A stretch of DNA of 64,000 bases from Bacteroidota bacterium. GTDB lineage: Bacteria > Bacteroidota > Bacteroidia > Bacteroidales > FEN-979. The stretch is from positions 1 to 64,000 of the forward strand of contig JAPLDH010000013.1 in NCBI GenBank assembly GCA_026391355.1. The letters are read 5' to 3'. Shown piece after piece: positions 28,637-37,236 of the stretch. The position numbers were made by a program, and so were the translations under genes. How positions within the stretch are numbered: position 1 is the stretch's first letter; every line of letters starts with the position of its first letter. The notes beneath the pieces were generated by a model. That model worked only from the letters and a program-made list of their open reading frames with translations. It ran no database searches and was not told the DNA's origin.

Positions 28637-30133
28637 TTACTCAAAGATAACTTTTGCCCGTCCTTTTAGCACTCCATCCTTATCCATAACTATCATAAAA
28701 TAGCATCCTGCCGGAATCCCATTCCTGTTGAGAATAAAACGATCGGAGGTGGCAGTTCCACTGAAAACCCGGGTTCCATAAACAGAATAGAGAATAAGGT
28801 CGAGCTTTTTGGAACCTGAATATTCCTGGAATAAAATGGTGGCTTGTGATTTCACCGGGTTCGGAAAGATCTGTACTGCAAAGTCAGCGTGTTGATCTTC
28901 ATTTTCTATACCCACAAGTGAATTACAATCGCTGCCCACAGGCGTTCCCCAGGTTTCCGTGCCCTTTTTAAAGTAGACCAGGGTTCGCTGGGGCACCGGT
29001 CCCTCAAATGCAGGGAACAGGGAATAGGTCTGTCCTATTCCGTTGGCATATTCAACAATGGAATCGAGATAATAAAGATATTCCCTCGTTTCCCAACACG
29101 TGGAATAATTTTTAAAGTATAGATCATATTCCCCGCCTTTTTTCAGCCGTTGATTGAAAGTGTTTGTGGTTTCATAAAGCCAGGGTGCTAAACGGGTTTC
29201 ATCGATAATTCCCTTTCTTCTGCTGACCAGTTCATCGGGTAGTTTTGAATATATCGGGTTGAGCAACAACTGCTGAAGATTATATGTAATCGTCACTGTA
29301 TCAAATGTATTCCCCCATTGATGGGGAAAGTATGATTCCCAGTGCAAGCAATTTTGTACCGAATATCCAATGGAGTCATAATTCCCATAAACAGTTTTAG
29401 CCAAAATCTTATGAATGGTATGGGACTGGTACCCCTCTTCTATCCAGGACCATTGATAAAAATAATGGAACTCATCACCAATATCGAAATTGTAGATCTC
29501 CTTCGCTCCTATCGGCTGAAGCCCTATGGAAGGATTTGTTTTACCGGCAAGAAAATAGGTGGTTGTATCTCCGGGAATATAATAAACATCGAGGATCTTT
29601 GTCAGACCGTAATGCTGGCTCATTTCGAGCGTTCTGCCATTCAGAATATGGGAAATATTGACATTGCTGCTGTTCTTCGCCTGTAAACTCACGATCTTCA
29701 CCAGGTCAGGAGTACCGAGAACATCCTTGGTGACGATAGAGGCGACAGTGGCCTGGATATAGGATCCTGACGGTAGCAAATAAAACTTCCAATTTTCATT
29801 GAGCAATGCCTGTGTATTAATTTTTACCGTATCGCTCATCCTGTTGAAAAAGAAAAACCAGCCATTGGATTTCTTATATACCTTCCTTCCGAGAACGGAA
29901 CCGTTTGTTGTATCATCACAAGCCAAACCATTCGAGGTATCATGGATCGCCCGATAAGAGGTGAAGATGGTGTCACCGCTCACAGGGATATTGACAGAGT
30001 CTTTCCTGAATGCTTTAAGATTCTGGAGATAATCGTGGTAATAAGTCGTTCCCAGAGAACAGATGTTCTCATAATTCTGGGACTGAAGGGATGTGGCAAC
30101 GAGAATGAACAGGGAGAAGATAACTTTGTTCAT
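28637..30133 (-). CDS. Secreted protein with T9SS type A sorting domain
   Basis: A 498-residue protein with signal peptide MNKVIFSLFILVATSLQSQ. The central 390 residues are not recognised. They contain several cysteines and aromatic-rich strands. The C-terminal 80 residues form a sorting domain: AVQIFPNPVKSQATILFQ, then LDLILYSVYGTRVF, then IPAGCYFMIVMDKDG, ending with AKVIFE. It should be exported to the surface or medium by T9SS. It ends the minus-strand group before the transposon. Confidence 0.82.
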   Translation of the reverse strand: MNKVIFSLFILVATSLQSQNYENICSLGTTYYHDYLQNLKAFRKDSVNIPVSGDTIFTSYRAIHDTSNGLACDDTTNGSVLGRKVYKKSNGWFFFFNRMSDTVKINTQALLNENWKFYLLPSGSYIQATVASIVTKDVLGTPDLVKIVSLQAKNSSNVNISHILNGRTLEMSQHYGLTKILDVYYIPGDTTTYFLAGKTNPSIGLQPIGAKEIYNFDIGDEFHYFYQWSWIEEGYQSHTIHKILAKTVYGNYDSIGYSVQNCLHWESYFPHQWGNTFDTVTITYNLQQLLLNPIYSKLPDELVSRRKGIIDETRLAPWLYETTNTFNQRLKKGGEYDLYFKNYSTCWETREYLYYLDSIVEYANGIGQTYSLFPAFEGPVPQRTLVYFKKGTETWGTPVGSDCNSLVGIENEDQHADFAVQIFPNPVKSQATILFQEYSGSKKLDLILYSVYGTRVFSGTATSDRFILNRNGIPAGCYFMIVMDKDGVLKGRAKVIFE

Positions 30134-30202
30134 AGGGGAGTTTTTTGATGCAAGTTATGAAAAACTATAGTAAAAATAGTCAAACGTCAGTATATTAATT
30201 AT

Positions 30203-30228
30203 GGCAATGATATATAAATTTACACTAA
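30203..30228 (+). repeat. Left terminal inverted repeat
   Basis: 26 bp, identical to the reverse complement of 33659-33684. It is preceded directly by the target duplication TTAATTAT. Confidence 0.95.
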
Positions 30229-30233
30229 AAAAC

Positions 30234-30264
30234 TTGACTTTGTGTAAATAAAGTATTATATTTG
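30234..30264 (+). promoter_or_regulatory. Transposase promoter
   Basis: TTG (30234-30236), then 20 nt, then TATATTTG (30257-30264) exactly fits the Bacteroidota promoter pattern. It lies inside the element just after the left inverted repeat and 27 nt before the transposase ATG, so it likely drives the whole passenger operon. Confidence 0.7.
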
Positions 30265-30291
30265 CAGTGTTGTTTTAATAGAACATTTGAC

Positions 30292-31203
30292 ATGACAGAA
30301 TTTGCAACAATCTTTGAGTTACTCCAAGAGTTTACGGACGAACAAACTTGCATCAATCATTTAGAGGCACTCCGCTGGGATGGTAAAGTTATATCTCCCT
30401 ACGATCCTACATCACAAGTCTATAAATGCAAAGGTAATAAATACAAGTGTAAAAACACTGGTCAATATTTCAATGTAAAAACGAGGACTATTTTTGAAGA
30501 CACGAAGATCCCATTACGGAAATGGTTTATGGCATTGTATATCTTTTCATCTCACAAAAAAGGTATTTCATCCCATCAACTTGCAAAGGATATAGGAACA
30601 ACTCAAAAGACAGCATGGTTTATGCTTCACAGGTTGCGTTATGCTTTTGACCATCCCAATTTTAAGAAGGAATTAACAGGCCATGTTGAAGCTGATGAAA
30701 CGTATATAGGTGGTGAAGGAAAAAACAAACATAAGGATAAGAAACAGGCAGGAACCCAAGGCAGGAGTTTGAAAGATAAAACTCCGGTTTTCGGACTTAT
30801 GGAACGTGGAGGAAATATTATTACCCAGGTCGTACCAGATACCAAACGGGAAACCCTGCAAACTATCATTTTTGACAACGTACAGGCAGATTCAACCATT
30901 TCAACGGACGAATGGAACGCTTATAATGGCCTTTCCAAAAAGTACGAACATCTTATTGTAAACCACAGCGCAAAGGAATATGTAAACGGAATGGCACATA
31001 CAAACGATCTGGAATGCTTCTGGTCTCATTTAAAACATGGTATTGACGGCATCTATCATTGGGTAAGCACAAAGCATTTAGATAGCTATGCAGATGAATT
31101 TTCTTTGAGATTCAACACGAGAAAAGATAGTACAAATCAAAGATTTGATTTAATTTTGGGTAATGTTATTGGAAGATTAACGTATAAGGATTTAATAAGT
31201 TAG
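30292..31203 (+). CDS. IS1595-family (ISXO2-like) transposase
   Basis: A 303-residue transposase counted from MTEFATIFE, chosen because it follows the promoter at 30234-30264. An N-terminal zinc-binding-like stretch (C46-x6-C53) precedes a helix-turn-helix (about 90-118: GISSHQLAKDIGTTQKTAWF). The DDE domain has Asp135 in EADETYIGG, Asp206 in STDEWNAY and Glu241 in NDLECFWSHLKHGIDGIYHW. It should cut and join at the 26-bp ends and give 8-bp duplications, as seen. All catalytic residues are present and the length is normal, so it is probably active. Confidence 0.95.
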   Translation: MTEFATIFELLQEFTDEQTCINHLEALRWDGKVISPYDPTSQVYKCKGNKYKCKNTGQYFNVKTRTIFEDTKIPLRKWFMALYIFSSHKKGISSHQLAKDIGTTQKTAWFMLHRLRYAFDHPNFKKELTGHVEADETYIGGEGKNKHKDKKQAGTQGRSLKDKTPVFGLMERGGNIITQVVPDTKRETLQTIIFDNVQADSTISTDEWNAYNGLSKKYEHLIVNHSAKEYVNGMAHTNDLECFWSHLKHGIDGIYHWVSTKHLDSYADEFSLRFNTRKDSTNQRFDLILGNVIGRLTYKDLIS

Positions 31204-31206
31204 ACT

Positions 31207-32295
31207 ATGGAAAACACCAAAGGAGAAATATTGCTATATAAGTCTCAAGATGATGAAATTCAGATAGAAGTACAACTTAAAGACGAAACAGTTTGGTTGA
31301 CCCAACGCCAAATGGCTCAATTATTCCAAAAGGATTCGGATACAATAGGGGTTCATATCAAAAATATATACGAAAATGGTGAACTTCAACCATTAGGAAC
31401 TACCGAAAAAAATTCGGTAGTTCAGAAAGAGGGTAAGCGTGAAGTAACCAGAAATGTTGATTTCTTTAATCTTGACGTTATCATTTCTGTTGGTTTTAGG
31501 GTTAATTCCATCAGGGGTATACAATTCAGAATTTGGGCAATGCAAACAATCAAGGAGTATCTCGTAAAAGGGTTTGTTCTTGATGATAAAGCATTACAGG
31601 GAACAAAGAAGAAATACTTTGATGAATTACAGGAAAGGGTAAGACAGATAAGGATTTCTGAAAAAAACTTTTGGGAAAAAGTAAAAGATATTTTTACAAC
31701 AAGTATTGACTATGACCCAAGAGCAGAGGTTGCAATTCTGTTTTATAAACAAATTCAAAATATGTTTCATTATGCCATACATGGACATACCGCACCGGAA
31801 TTAATTTCCGAAAGAGCAGACGCTTCACAAGCAAATATGGGATTAACAAGTTTCAAGGGTGATCACATTACAAGATCAGATGTATTTGTTGCGAAAAATT
31901 ATCTTACTCAAGGAGAATTAAAAAGGTTGAATTTATTAGTTGACCAATATTTATCTTATGCTGAATTACAAAGCGTGGAACGAAAACCCATGTATATGGG
32001 AGATTGGATCAATAAAACTCAACAATTCTTTATATTCAACGAAAAACCTATCCTCCAAGATTATGGTCATGTTAGCAGGGCCACTGCGGAATTGAAAGCC
32101 AATAAAGAATATGAGAAATATGATAAAATGAGAAAAGAATTTTATCATACTGTTAGAAAATTAACACCGGCACAAGACGTTACAGACACAGAGATTCGGG
32201 AAGTAAAATATATGCCAACTGAAAAAAAAAATCTAAACTCTTTTGACCAACAACTCAAGGGAATGTTAAATGTTCCACCGGAAAACAAAGAATAA
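31207..32295 (+). CDS. RhuM-family (virulence RhuM-like) protein, transposon passenger
   Basis: A 362-residue, full-length member of the RhuM family. It starts EILLYKSQDDEIQIEVQLKD, then ETVWLTQRQMAQLFQKD (a helix-turn-helix-like N-terminus) and the typical VTRNVDFFNLDVIISVGFRV, then FRIWAMQTIKEYLVKGFVLD. RhuM was first named from a Salmonella pathogenicity island. Its biochemical role is unknown, and relatives are often on mobile elements or near restriction and Fic genes. The start is 3 nt after the transposase stop and the stop is immediately followed by the next ATG, so it is a passenger in the transposase operon. Confidence 0.9.
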   Translation: MENTKGEILLYKSQDDEIQIEVQLKDETVWLTQRQMAQLFQKDSDTIGVHIKNIYENGELQPLGTTEKNSVVQKEGKREVTRNVDFFNLDVIISVGFRVNSIRGIQFRIWAMQTIKEYLVKGFVLDDKALQGTKKKYFDELQERVRQIRISEKNFWEKVKDIFTTSIDYDPRAEVAILFYKQIQNMFHYAIHGHTAPELISERADASQANMGLTSFKGDHITRSDVFVAKNYLTQGELKRLNLLVDQYLSYAELQSVERKPMYMGDWINKTQQFFIFNEKPILQDYGHVSRATAELKANKEYEKYDKMRKEFYHTVRKLTPAQDVTDTEIREVKYMPTEKKNLNSFDQQLKGMLNVPPENKE

Positions 32296-32676
32296 ATGGA
32301 GATTCCAGATAAAATAATAGATCAAGAAATTAATCATCCTAAATTTGAATTTAGGGAAATGACACTTGATTATAGAACTTTATTTTCTTACCCAAAATTT
32401 TTCCTTCCGTTAATTTCCTTTATAATTGGGATAGTGGCAAGTTATTTATCATTCAAATTTGACAGCACGCTTTCAATGATTTTCTTTATTATAATCGGGC
32501 TACCTACTTTAGTAGTTGGTATTTGTTACACCTTATGGCCATTTGTTACAAGATTGGTATTGCCATTAATTATGATGGCATTGTTATTACTTGAAGCATT
32601 AATATTGATACCCCAATCTATGTTGGCAACAATCAGATTAAAACTGATAGAGGGATTATTAGGGCATAGAAACTAA
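32296..32676 (+). CDS. Small membrane protein, transposon passenger
   Basis: A 126-residue protein whose ATG directly follows the RhuM-like stop. After a polar N-terminus of about 35 residues there are three hydrophobic segments (LISFIIGIVASYLSF, MIFFIIIGLPTLVVGICYTL and LPLIMMALLLLEALILI). No known family was recognised. Tight linkage suggests that it is made together with the RhuM-like protein. Confidence 0.7.
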   Translation: MEIPDKIIDQEINHPKFEFREMTLDYRTLFSYPKFFLPLISFIIGIVASYLSFKFDSTLSMIFFIIIGLPTLVVGICYTLWPFVTRLVLPLIMMALLLLEALILIPQSMLATIRLKLIEGLLGHRN

Positions 32677-32758
32677 TTATAACGTTTCTTGAAATTATGT
32701 AGTTAAATGCTTGCTTTTTATTGTTTTACTTTGTATTATTGCTTGAAAAACAAGTGAT

Positions 32759-33232
32759 ATGGAACAAGATTCACCAAAGGAAACATTTATTGATTTATTA
32801 GATATATTGAATCAATATATGAATCAAGCAAAAGAGCTTGAATTTCTTACAGGTCTTCCGGTAAGGAATGAACCATTTAGAATTTATTTAACATTTTATG
32901 TTAACTTATCAACTCCATCGCCTTTAATTGTTTATCAAGAAAAAGCGTTTGAAGTAATGGTTGAGAATAGGGATCAGTTTAATGATGTAATTCATATTGA
33001 ACGATTCAATAATACACTTAAACTCATATTGTTTGATAAATCAAACAATCCTATTATTAATGTTTCAAACCTTGTTTTTAATGAAAAGGATTTCTTACAA
33101 ACAAAGGAGTTAACTCTTAAACCCATACAGTATCAAATATTTATGGGAGTTAAAATTGGTAATACCTGGACATCACAGATTAGTCAACCCCGTACACAAT
33201 TTATTTTCAATACCTGTCTTATCAAGGATTGA
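32759..33232 (+). CDS. Hypothetical protein in the transposon
   Basis: A 157-residue soluble protein with coding-like composition (MEQDSPKETFIDLLDILNQY...). The family is not recognised. Its last 20 residues lie over the 3' end of an opposite-strand frame (33173-33343). The C-terminal segment after GNTWT may be a fusion made when DNA was joined at about 33165. It starts 82 nt after the membrane protein gene and may be read from the same transcript. Confidence 0.6.
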   Translation: MEQDSPKETFIDLLDILNQYMNQAKELEFLTGLPVRNEPFRIYLTFYVNLSTPSPLIVYQEKAFEVMVENRDQFNDVIHIERFNNTLKLILFDKSNNPIINVSNLVFNEKDFLQTKELTLKPIQYQIFMGVKIGNTWTSQISQPRTQFIFNTCLIKD

Positions 33233-33343
33233 AACTTCTGCGTGTTTGCCAAGCTTCTTATTCCTATGAAATGTTAGGGTGTAGAATGGCGTATCAAGAA
33301 CTTCACCATCTTTAAAAGTTTTTAGTTTTTTGTTTGTTTTCAT
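33173..33343 (-). CDS. Possible 56-residue protein antisense to the passenger gene
   Basis: This minus-strand frame starts MKTNKKLKTFKDGEVLDTPF, continues YTLTFHRNKKLGKHAEVSIL and ends after KLCTGLTNL. Its composition is more protein-like than expected for a chance frame of this size, and it begins in a short spacer. It overlaps the 3' end of the plus-strand gene by 60 nt. No family was recognised. It could be the truncated end of a gene captured by the transposon. Confidence 0.4.
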   Translation of the reverse strand: MKTNKKLKTFKDGEVLDTPFYTLTFHRNKKLGKHAEVSILDKTGIENKLCTGLTNL

Positions 33344-33370
33344 AATGTATTGATTTTAAATTGTTAAACA

Positions 33371-33562
33371 TTGAAAATTAAGTTTATAAAAAGGATAACC
33401 TTAAAAAGGGTACTTATATTTATAGGAACTTTGGTTTTTTTTGCGCCTATGGTTTGGCACTATTGGCAAAAAGGAGATAAAATGACTTGGGATAGATGGT
33501 TAACAGGTAGTGTTTTTGCGACAATTATTTTTGCCGCCGTCTTTTATGACGATTTAGAATAA
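33371..33562 (+). CDS. Possible small membrane protein in the transposon
   Basis: A 63-residue frame starting with TTG, with a basic N-terminus (KIKFIKRITLKR) and a hydrophobic helix (VLIFIGTLVFFAPMVWHYW), then a second one (GSVFATIIFAAVFY). The next upstream in-frame codon but one is a stop, so only the TTG, or an ATG at 33449 giving a much shorter product, could start it. It has no recognised family. Confidence 0.4.
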   Translation: MKIKFIKRITLKRVLIFIGTLVFFAPMVWHYWQKGDKMTWDRWLTGSVFATIIFAAVFYDDLE

Positions 33563-33658
33563 AAAAAATTAGTTGAGATTAAAAGAGAAAAGAACCTTTA
33601 GGGAAGTTCTTTGAAAATATTCAAAAGTCTAAATGTGTTTAAAAAATTCGGGTGGGAG

Positions 33659-33684
33659 TTAGTGTAAATTTATATATCATTGCC
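33659..33684 (-). repeat. Right terminal inverted repeat
   Basis: 26 bp, perfect reverse complement of the left end at 30203-30228. It is followed directly by the second copy of the target duplication TTAATTAT (33685-33692). Confidence 0.95.
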
Positions 33685-33706
33685 TTAATTATTTTGTTGT
33701 CAATTA

Positions 33707-33834
33707 CCCCGTGCTTTAGCGCGGGGTTAAACACGCACAATAAAAACCTGGGCTTTAGCCCAAAATAAAGGCAAAATGTTTCGGGCTAAAGCCCGGGATT
33801 ATTGATGCCCTGAACCCCGGTCTGAAGACCGGGG
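33707..33834. repeat. Cluster of four GC-rich palindromes (REP-like)
   Basis: Four short hairpins stand in a 128-nt stretch: 33707-33726 (stem CCCCG.GCT), 33749-33762 (TGGGCTTTAGCCCA), 33783-33794 (GGGCTAAAGCCC) and 33815-33834 (CCCCGGTCTGAAGACCGGGG). The middle two can also pair with each other. They contrast with the AT-rich flanks. The 412-nt gap 33563-33974 otherwise holds the transposon end and the next promoter. Confidence 0.75.
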
Positions 33835-33898
33835 AAATTCAGGAAGATTTGGGATTTGTCCAAACCTGTTCCTGCAGTACATTTGTCACCCTGTCACC

Positions 33899-33930
33899 TT
33901 GTCACCCAATTAAATAATTTTGTATCTTGC
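33899..33930 (+). promoter_or_regulatory. Possible promoter of the DUF1028 gene
   Basis: TTG (33899-33901) and TATCTTGC (33923-33930), spaced by 21 nt, resemble the Bacteroidota pattern with a shortened T-run in the -7 box. Just upstream and overlapping are three near-direct repeats of TTGTCACC(C), which could be an operator. Confidence 0.4.
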
Positions 33931-33974
33931 ACTCAATAAAACCCTGAAAGGGTTAATCCATTAACCTTCAGATT

Positions 33975-35015
33975 ATGACTTCAAAAAATTCATCATTGCT
34001 TTTGGTAATAATGCTTGCAACATTATTCCTATGCTGCAGGATAGCTGTAGCCCAGGACACATTTTCCATTGTCGCAATCGACTCCCTCACCGGGGAGATC
34101 GGGAGTGCAGGCGCTTCCTGCGTAAGTTCCAGTTCAAGCTATCCTCACGGGGCACAGATCCTCAGCGATGTGATCCCCGGCATCGGTGCAATCCACACCC
34201 AGGCTGCATGGGACCCGGCAAACCAGTCTAATGCACACGACTGGATGATGATGGGACTTCCTCCCCAACAGATCATTGACTCGCTCGTAGCCCACGATGC
34301 CGGCGGCAACCCAACAACCCGCCAATACGGGATCGTGGATTACAACGGGGGTCATCCCCGCAGTGCCGCTTACACCGGGATGAACTGCAGCAACTATAAG
34401 AACGATACGGCGAATCTCAATTATTCCATTCAGGGGAACATCCTGATGGGACAGCAGATCCTCGATTCGATGCAAACCCGGTTTCTGAATACCACGGGAA
34501 CGCTTGCCGACCGTCTGATGGCCGCCCTCCAGGGAGCCAAAGTTATCGGTGCTGATACACGCTGTGCCGTTCATGGTACATCGTCGGAGTCCTCGTTCCT
34601 GCGTGTTGCAAAAATAACAGACCCGGCTGATTCTCTCTATCTCGATCTCTGGATGGCTTATCCGGCAGGAACCACCGGGATCTTCCCGAAAGACCCCATC
34701 GATTCACTCCAGATCCTTTACAACCTGTGGAAAGCCTCAACCCTGGTCAGGGAGATGGAACGCATCCCTGCATATCCAATCAGGGCATTTACGGATGCCA
34801 GCGGAATGTGTATCTTCGATTTCACCTTATGTAAAAACTGGTCGTCACTTTCATTGAAGGTAATAGATATTTATGGAAGGTGCATAAAGTCGGCAAAAGT
34901 TACCTCCAGGATCATGAAAGTAAACCCGGGAAACACACGCTCCAGGGAGATCCTCCTCTACAATGTGACCGACAGGGATCAGCATGTTGTAGAAAAGGGG
35001 AAACTGATACGGTAA
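33975..35015 (+). CDS. DUF1028 protein with degenerate T9SS-type C-terminus
   Basis: A 346-residue protein with a signal peptide (to about CCRIAVAQ, residue 27). Residues 28-255 match DUF1028, a family related to Ntn-hydrolases: DTFSIVAIDSLTGEIGSAGA, then IPGIGAIHTQA, then RQYGIVDYNGG. The C-terminal 80 residues look like a worn T9SS sorting domain (SLKVIDIYGRCIKSAKV, then NVTDRDQHVVEKGKLIR). The usual proline-rich YPNP start is missing and the segment NPGNTRSREILL does not fit, possibly because of small compensating indels. It is probably a secreted hydrolase-like enzyme. Its substrate is unknown. Confidence 0.8.
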   Translation: MTSKNSSLLLVIMLATLFLCCRIAVAQDTFSIVAIDSLTGEIGSAGASCVSSSSSYPHGAQILSDVIPGIGAIHTQAAWDPANQSNAHDWMMMGLPPQQIIDSLVAHDAGGNPTTRQYGIVDYNGGHPRSAAYTGMNCSNYKNDTANLNYSIQGNILMGQQILDSMQTRFLNTTGTLADRLMAALQGAKVIGADTRCAVHGTSSESSFLRVAKITDPADSLYLDLWMAYPAGTTGIFPKDPIDSLQILYNLWKASTLVREMERIPAYPIRAFTDASGMCIFDFTLCKNWSSLSLKVIDIYGRCIKSAKVTSRIMKVNPGNTRSREILLYNVTDRDQHVVEKGKLIR

Positions 35016-35217
35016 ACCGATTTCCTGATGAACACTTCACAAAACTCCGGTAAAACCACTATTCCCGGATCCTCAAATGTCATCGAAAACTACGCCCACC
35101 ATCTGGAATCTGCAATCAAACACGCTCCTGATCTGTGGCTTTGGTCACACAGGAGGTGGAAGAAGTTATAGGGATCGTGGGACAAAGTCAACAAGTCAAC
35201 AAGTAAAAAATTATATT

Positions 35218-35988
35218 ATGAACCAAATCCTGTTAACACTGATCATCTCCGTAGGTTTTAACCTTGTCCTGTTTATTCCTGCCTATCGTTTCAAAACAGA
35301 TCATTTGACTGACATTTCGTATGCCCTCACTTTTATTGGTCTGGCTTTTTTCGGGTTCGTCAAAAACACTTCCACGCTGCCTTCTGTAATGCTTTATCTC
35401 ATGATCCTTTTGTGGGCAGGACGGCTGGGTGTTTTCCTGTTCAGCCGTATCCGTAAGATTGGCAGGGACAAGCGGTTTGACGGTATGCGTGAGAACTTCT
35501 GGCTGTTTGGCCGTTTCTGGCTCCTGCAGGGGATTACCGTTTGGGTCATCCTGATACCCGCCATTTTTTTCTTTACAGCTCCCTCTACAACCCTTTCATT
35601 TCTTTCCCTTCCCGGTTTCCTGATATGGCTTGCCGGTCTTTTAGCGGAAACCATCGCTGATCTGCAGAAATATAGGTTCAGCACCAATCTTTCAGACCGG
35701 GGAAAGTGGATTGAGACCGGCCTCTGGAAATTTTCCCGTCATCCCAATTACCTTGGCGAGATCATGGTCTGGACAGGGGTGTACCTGTTTGTTTTACCGG
35801 GATTAAGCACTGTCCATGCATGGATCGGGCTGACAGGCCCTGTTTTTATCGCACTTCTCCTGATCTTTGTGAGTGGAATACCAATCCTGGAAAAGAGTGC
35901 CGATAAAAAATGGGGCGATCGGGATGATTACCTTGAATATAAAAAACGTGTTGGGGTGCTGGTGCCGAAAATATCATTATTCCATTAA
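35218..35988 (+). CDS. DUF1295 membrane protein (steroid 5-alpha-reductase-like)
   Basis: A 256-residue inner-membrane protein starting MNQILLTLIISVGFN. The open frame before it (from 35077) is low quality. It has about six hydrophobic helices and the family's C-terminal signature: WIETGLWKFSRHPNYLGEIM, then EKSADKKWGDRDDYLEYKKR. DUF1295 proteins are related to steroid 5-alpha reductases and isoprenylcysteine methyltransferases, and act on lipid-like substrates with NADPH or SAM. The exact reaction is unknown. It overlaps the converging gene at 35985 by 4 nt. Confidence 0.88.
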   Translation: MNQILLTLIISVGFNLVLFIPAYRFKTDHLTDISYALTFIGLAFFGFVKNTSTLPSVMLYLMILLWAGRLGVFLFSRIRKIGRDKRFDGMRENFWLFGRFWLLQGITVWVILIPAIFFFTAPSTTLSFLSLPGFLIWLAGLLAETIADLQKYRFSTNLSDRGKWIETGLWKFSRHPNYLGEIMVWTGVYLFVLPGLSTVHAWIGLTGPVFIALLLIFVSGIPILEKSADKKWGDRDDYLEYKKRVGVLVPKISLFH

Positions 35989-37235
35989 TAAGCACCTGAA
36001 TTTTTCCTCACGGAACTCATTTCAAAATCAGCGGCAACCTTTGAAGCGGAGGAAACAAACATCTTCTGAAGAATTTCATCGTATGAATTCAGGTTCGGGA
36101 AGTCATCCAACTGGATGTACTGGTAATGCAACGAGTCAAGACTCAGGGAGTTAAAAAGTCTTACTACTGCTGGGGCAATTTGGGGAAGTAGTAAGGTTTG
36201 TGTCGAATCCGGTCCGAAAATATTCCAGTCAAAATTCTCCTGGTTGGCGCTTAAAAATTGCCAGTTGGCATTCCAACTCCGGTATGTTCCTGTGGTATTT
36301 CTCCTGACCCGGTTGCCGGTAATTTCAACGGAAGTAATTCCTGCATCGATCTTCCTGAACTGATCAGGGATATCACCCAGTGAGTGATAAAACCACTGAA
36401 CATCCGACTGATAATTTTCATGCAGCATCACCTCGGTAATGAACCCGGAAAACAGGGAGGGTGGGAAGGCAACATCCACAGCATTCATACTATTGCCATC
36501 ACTGAGGATCCTGTCTGTCCGCAGCGTCAGTGGTGTATCAAAATCTCCACCTCTGTAACCTGCCACGGAAACTTCATAATCCAGCGCACTCATAGGGAAT
36601 GTGATCGTATGGTGGTCAGGGGGAATGGCATCAGACATATCGATCTCATAATTCCCGCCTTTTGTAATACCGGAAACCCATTTGTATTTATCTCCCTGGG
36701 CTGTCTGGATCTTGATATAAATATCATCAGGTGACTGATACAACATTTCAGTACAATTTAAAAACCTGAATGTCAAATTATTATATCCGGAGTTTGAAAA
36801 AAGGATGGGACCGGTAAGGGCAGGCAGATGGGTTAGTGAAACCGTAGCATGACCGGCAGAATCAGGTTTAATACCTTTCAATGTCCATTCAGAGTGAGGT
36901 TTTACCTGGGTATATGTATTCAGATGGACCTCCAGAAAATGCATAATGATCTCATAATTGACAATGGTGACGGTGATCCTTGAAGGAATATTCCGGTTGA
37001 CTTCCGAATAAATTGAATACGTTCCGTTCTTGCTGCAGGTTGTATCAGCCAGGATATTACCATCAGCATCAGAAATGAAAATGATGGCTGAAAGCTGGTC
37101 AGGTATGAACTGATCTGTAAAATTGACTGTCAGCAGTGCCTCTTGTGATGGAGGGCTGGTATTATTCTTTTTACATCCCGTGAAGGACAGGATAAGCACC
37201 AGTAAAATTATGGCAGTCCCGGTTAAATATCTCAT
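35985..37235 (-). CDS. Hypothetical lipoprotein
   Basis: A 416-residue protein with signal peptide and lipobox (LILSFTGC, cysteine at about residue 21), followed by KKNNTSPP. The start of the mature part resembles a carboxypeptidase-like or Ig-like sandwich (LTVNFTDQFIPDQLSAIIFI). The rest has repeated beta-strand segments and no recognised family. It follows a beta-barrel protein gene by 1 nt and belongs to the three-gene operon 38539-35985. Confidence 0.7.
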   Translation of the reverse strand: MRYLTGTAIILLVLILSFTGCKKNNTSPPSQEALLTVNFTDQFIPDQLSAIIFISDADGNILADTTCSKNGTYSIYSEVNRNIPSRITVTIVNYEIIMHFLEVHLNTYTQVKPHSEWTLKGIKPDSAGHATVSLTHLPALTGPILFSNSGYNNLTFRFLNCTEMLYQSPDDIYIKIQTAQGDKYKWVSGITKGGNYEIDMSDAIPPDHHTITFPMSALDYEVSVAGYRGGDFDTPLTLRTDRILSDGNSMNAVDVAFPPSLFSGFITEVMLHENYQSDVQWFYHSLGDIPDQFRKIDAGITSVEITGNRVRRNTTGTYRSWNANWQFLSANQENFDWNIFGPDSTQTLLLPQIAPAVVRLFNSLSLDSLHYQYIQLDDFPNLNSYDEILQKMFVSSASKVAADFEMSSVRKNSGAY

Positions 37236-37236
37236 A

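Larger units (their letters stand above)
30203..33684 (+). mobile_element. Complete IS1595-family transposon with passenger genes
   Basis: The element is 3482 bp. Its ends are perfect 26-bp inverted repeats (30203-30228 and 33659-33684, outer sequence GGCAATGATATATAAATTTA). It is flanked by an 8-bp direct repeat TTAATTAT at 30195-30202 and 33685-33692, as expected for the IS1595 family. It carries an IS1595/ISXO2-type transposase, a RhuM-family gene, a small membrane protein gene and two or three other small genes. Perfect ends and target duplication indicate a recent insertion. IS1595 elements with passenger genes are known, but I cannot tell whether this set has been described. Confidence 0.93.

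Noticed and set aside
28367-28669. Several frames across the seven-base repeats
   Set aside because: Their translations are repeat-driven (TGNWELGTG-like) on both strands.
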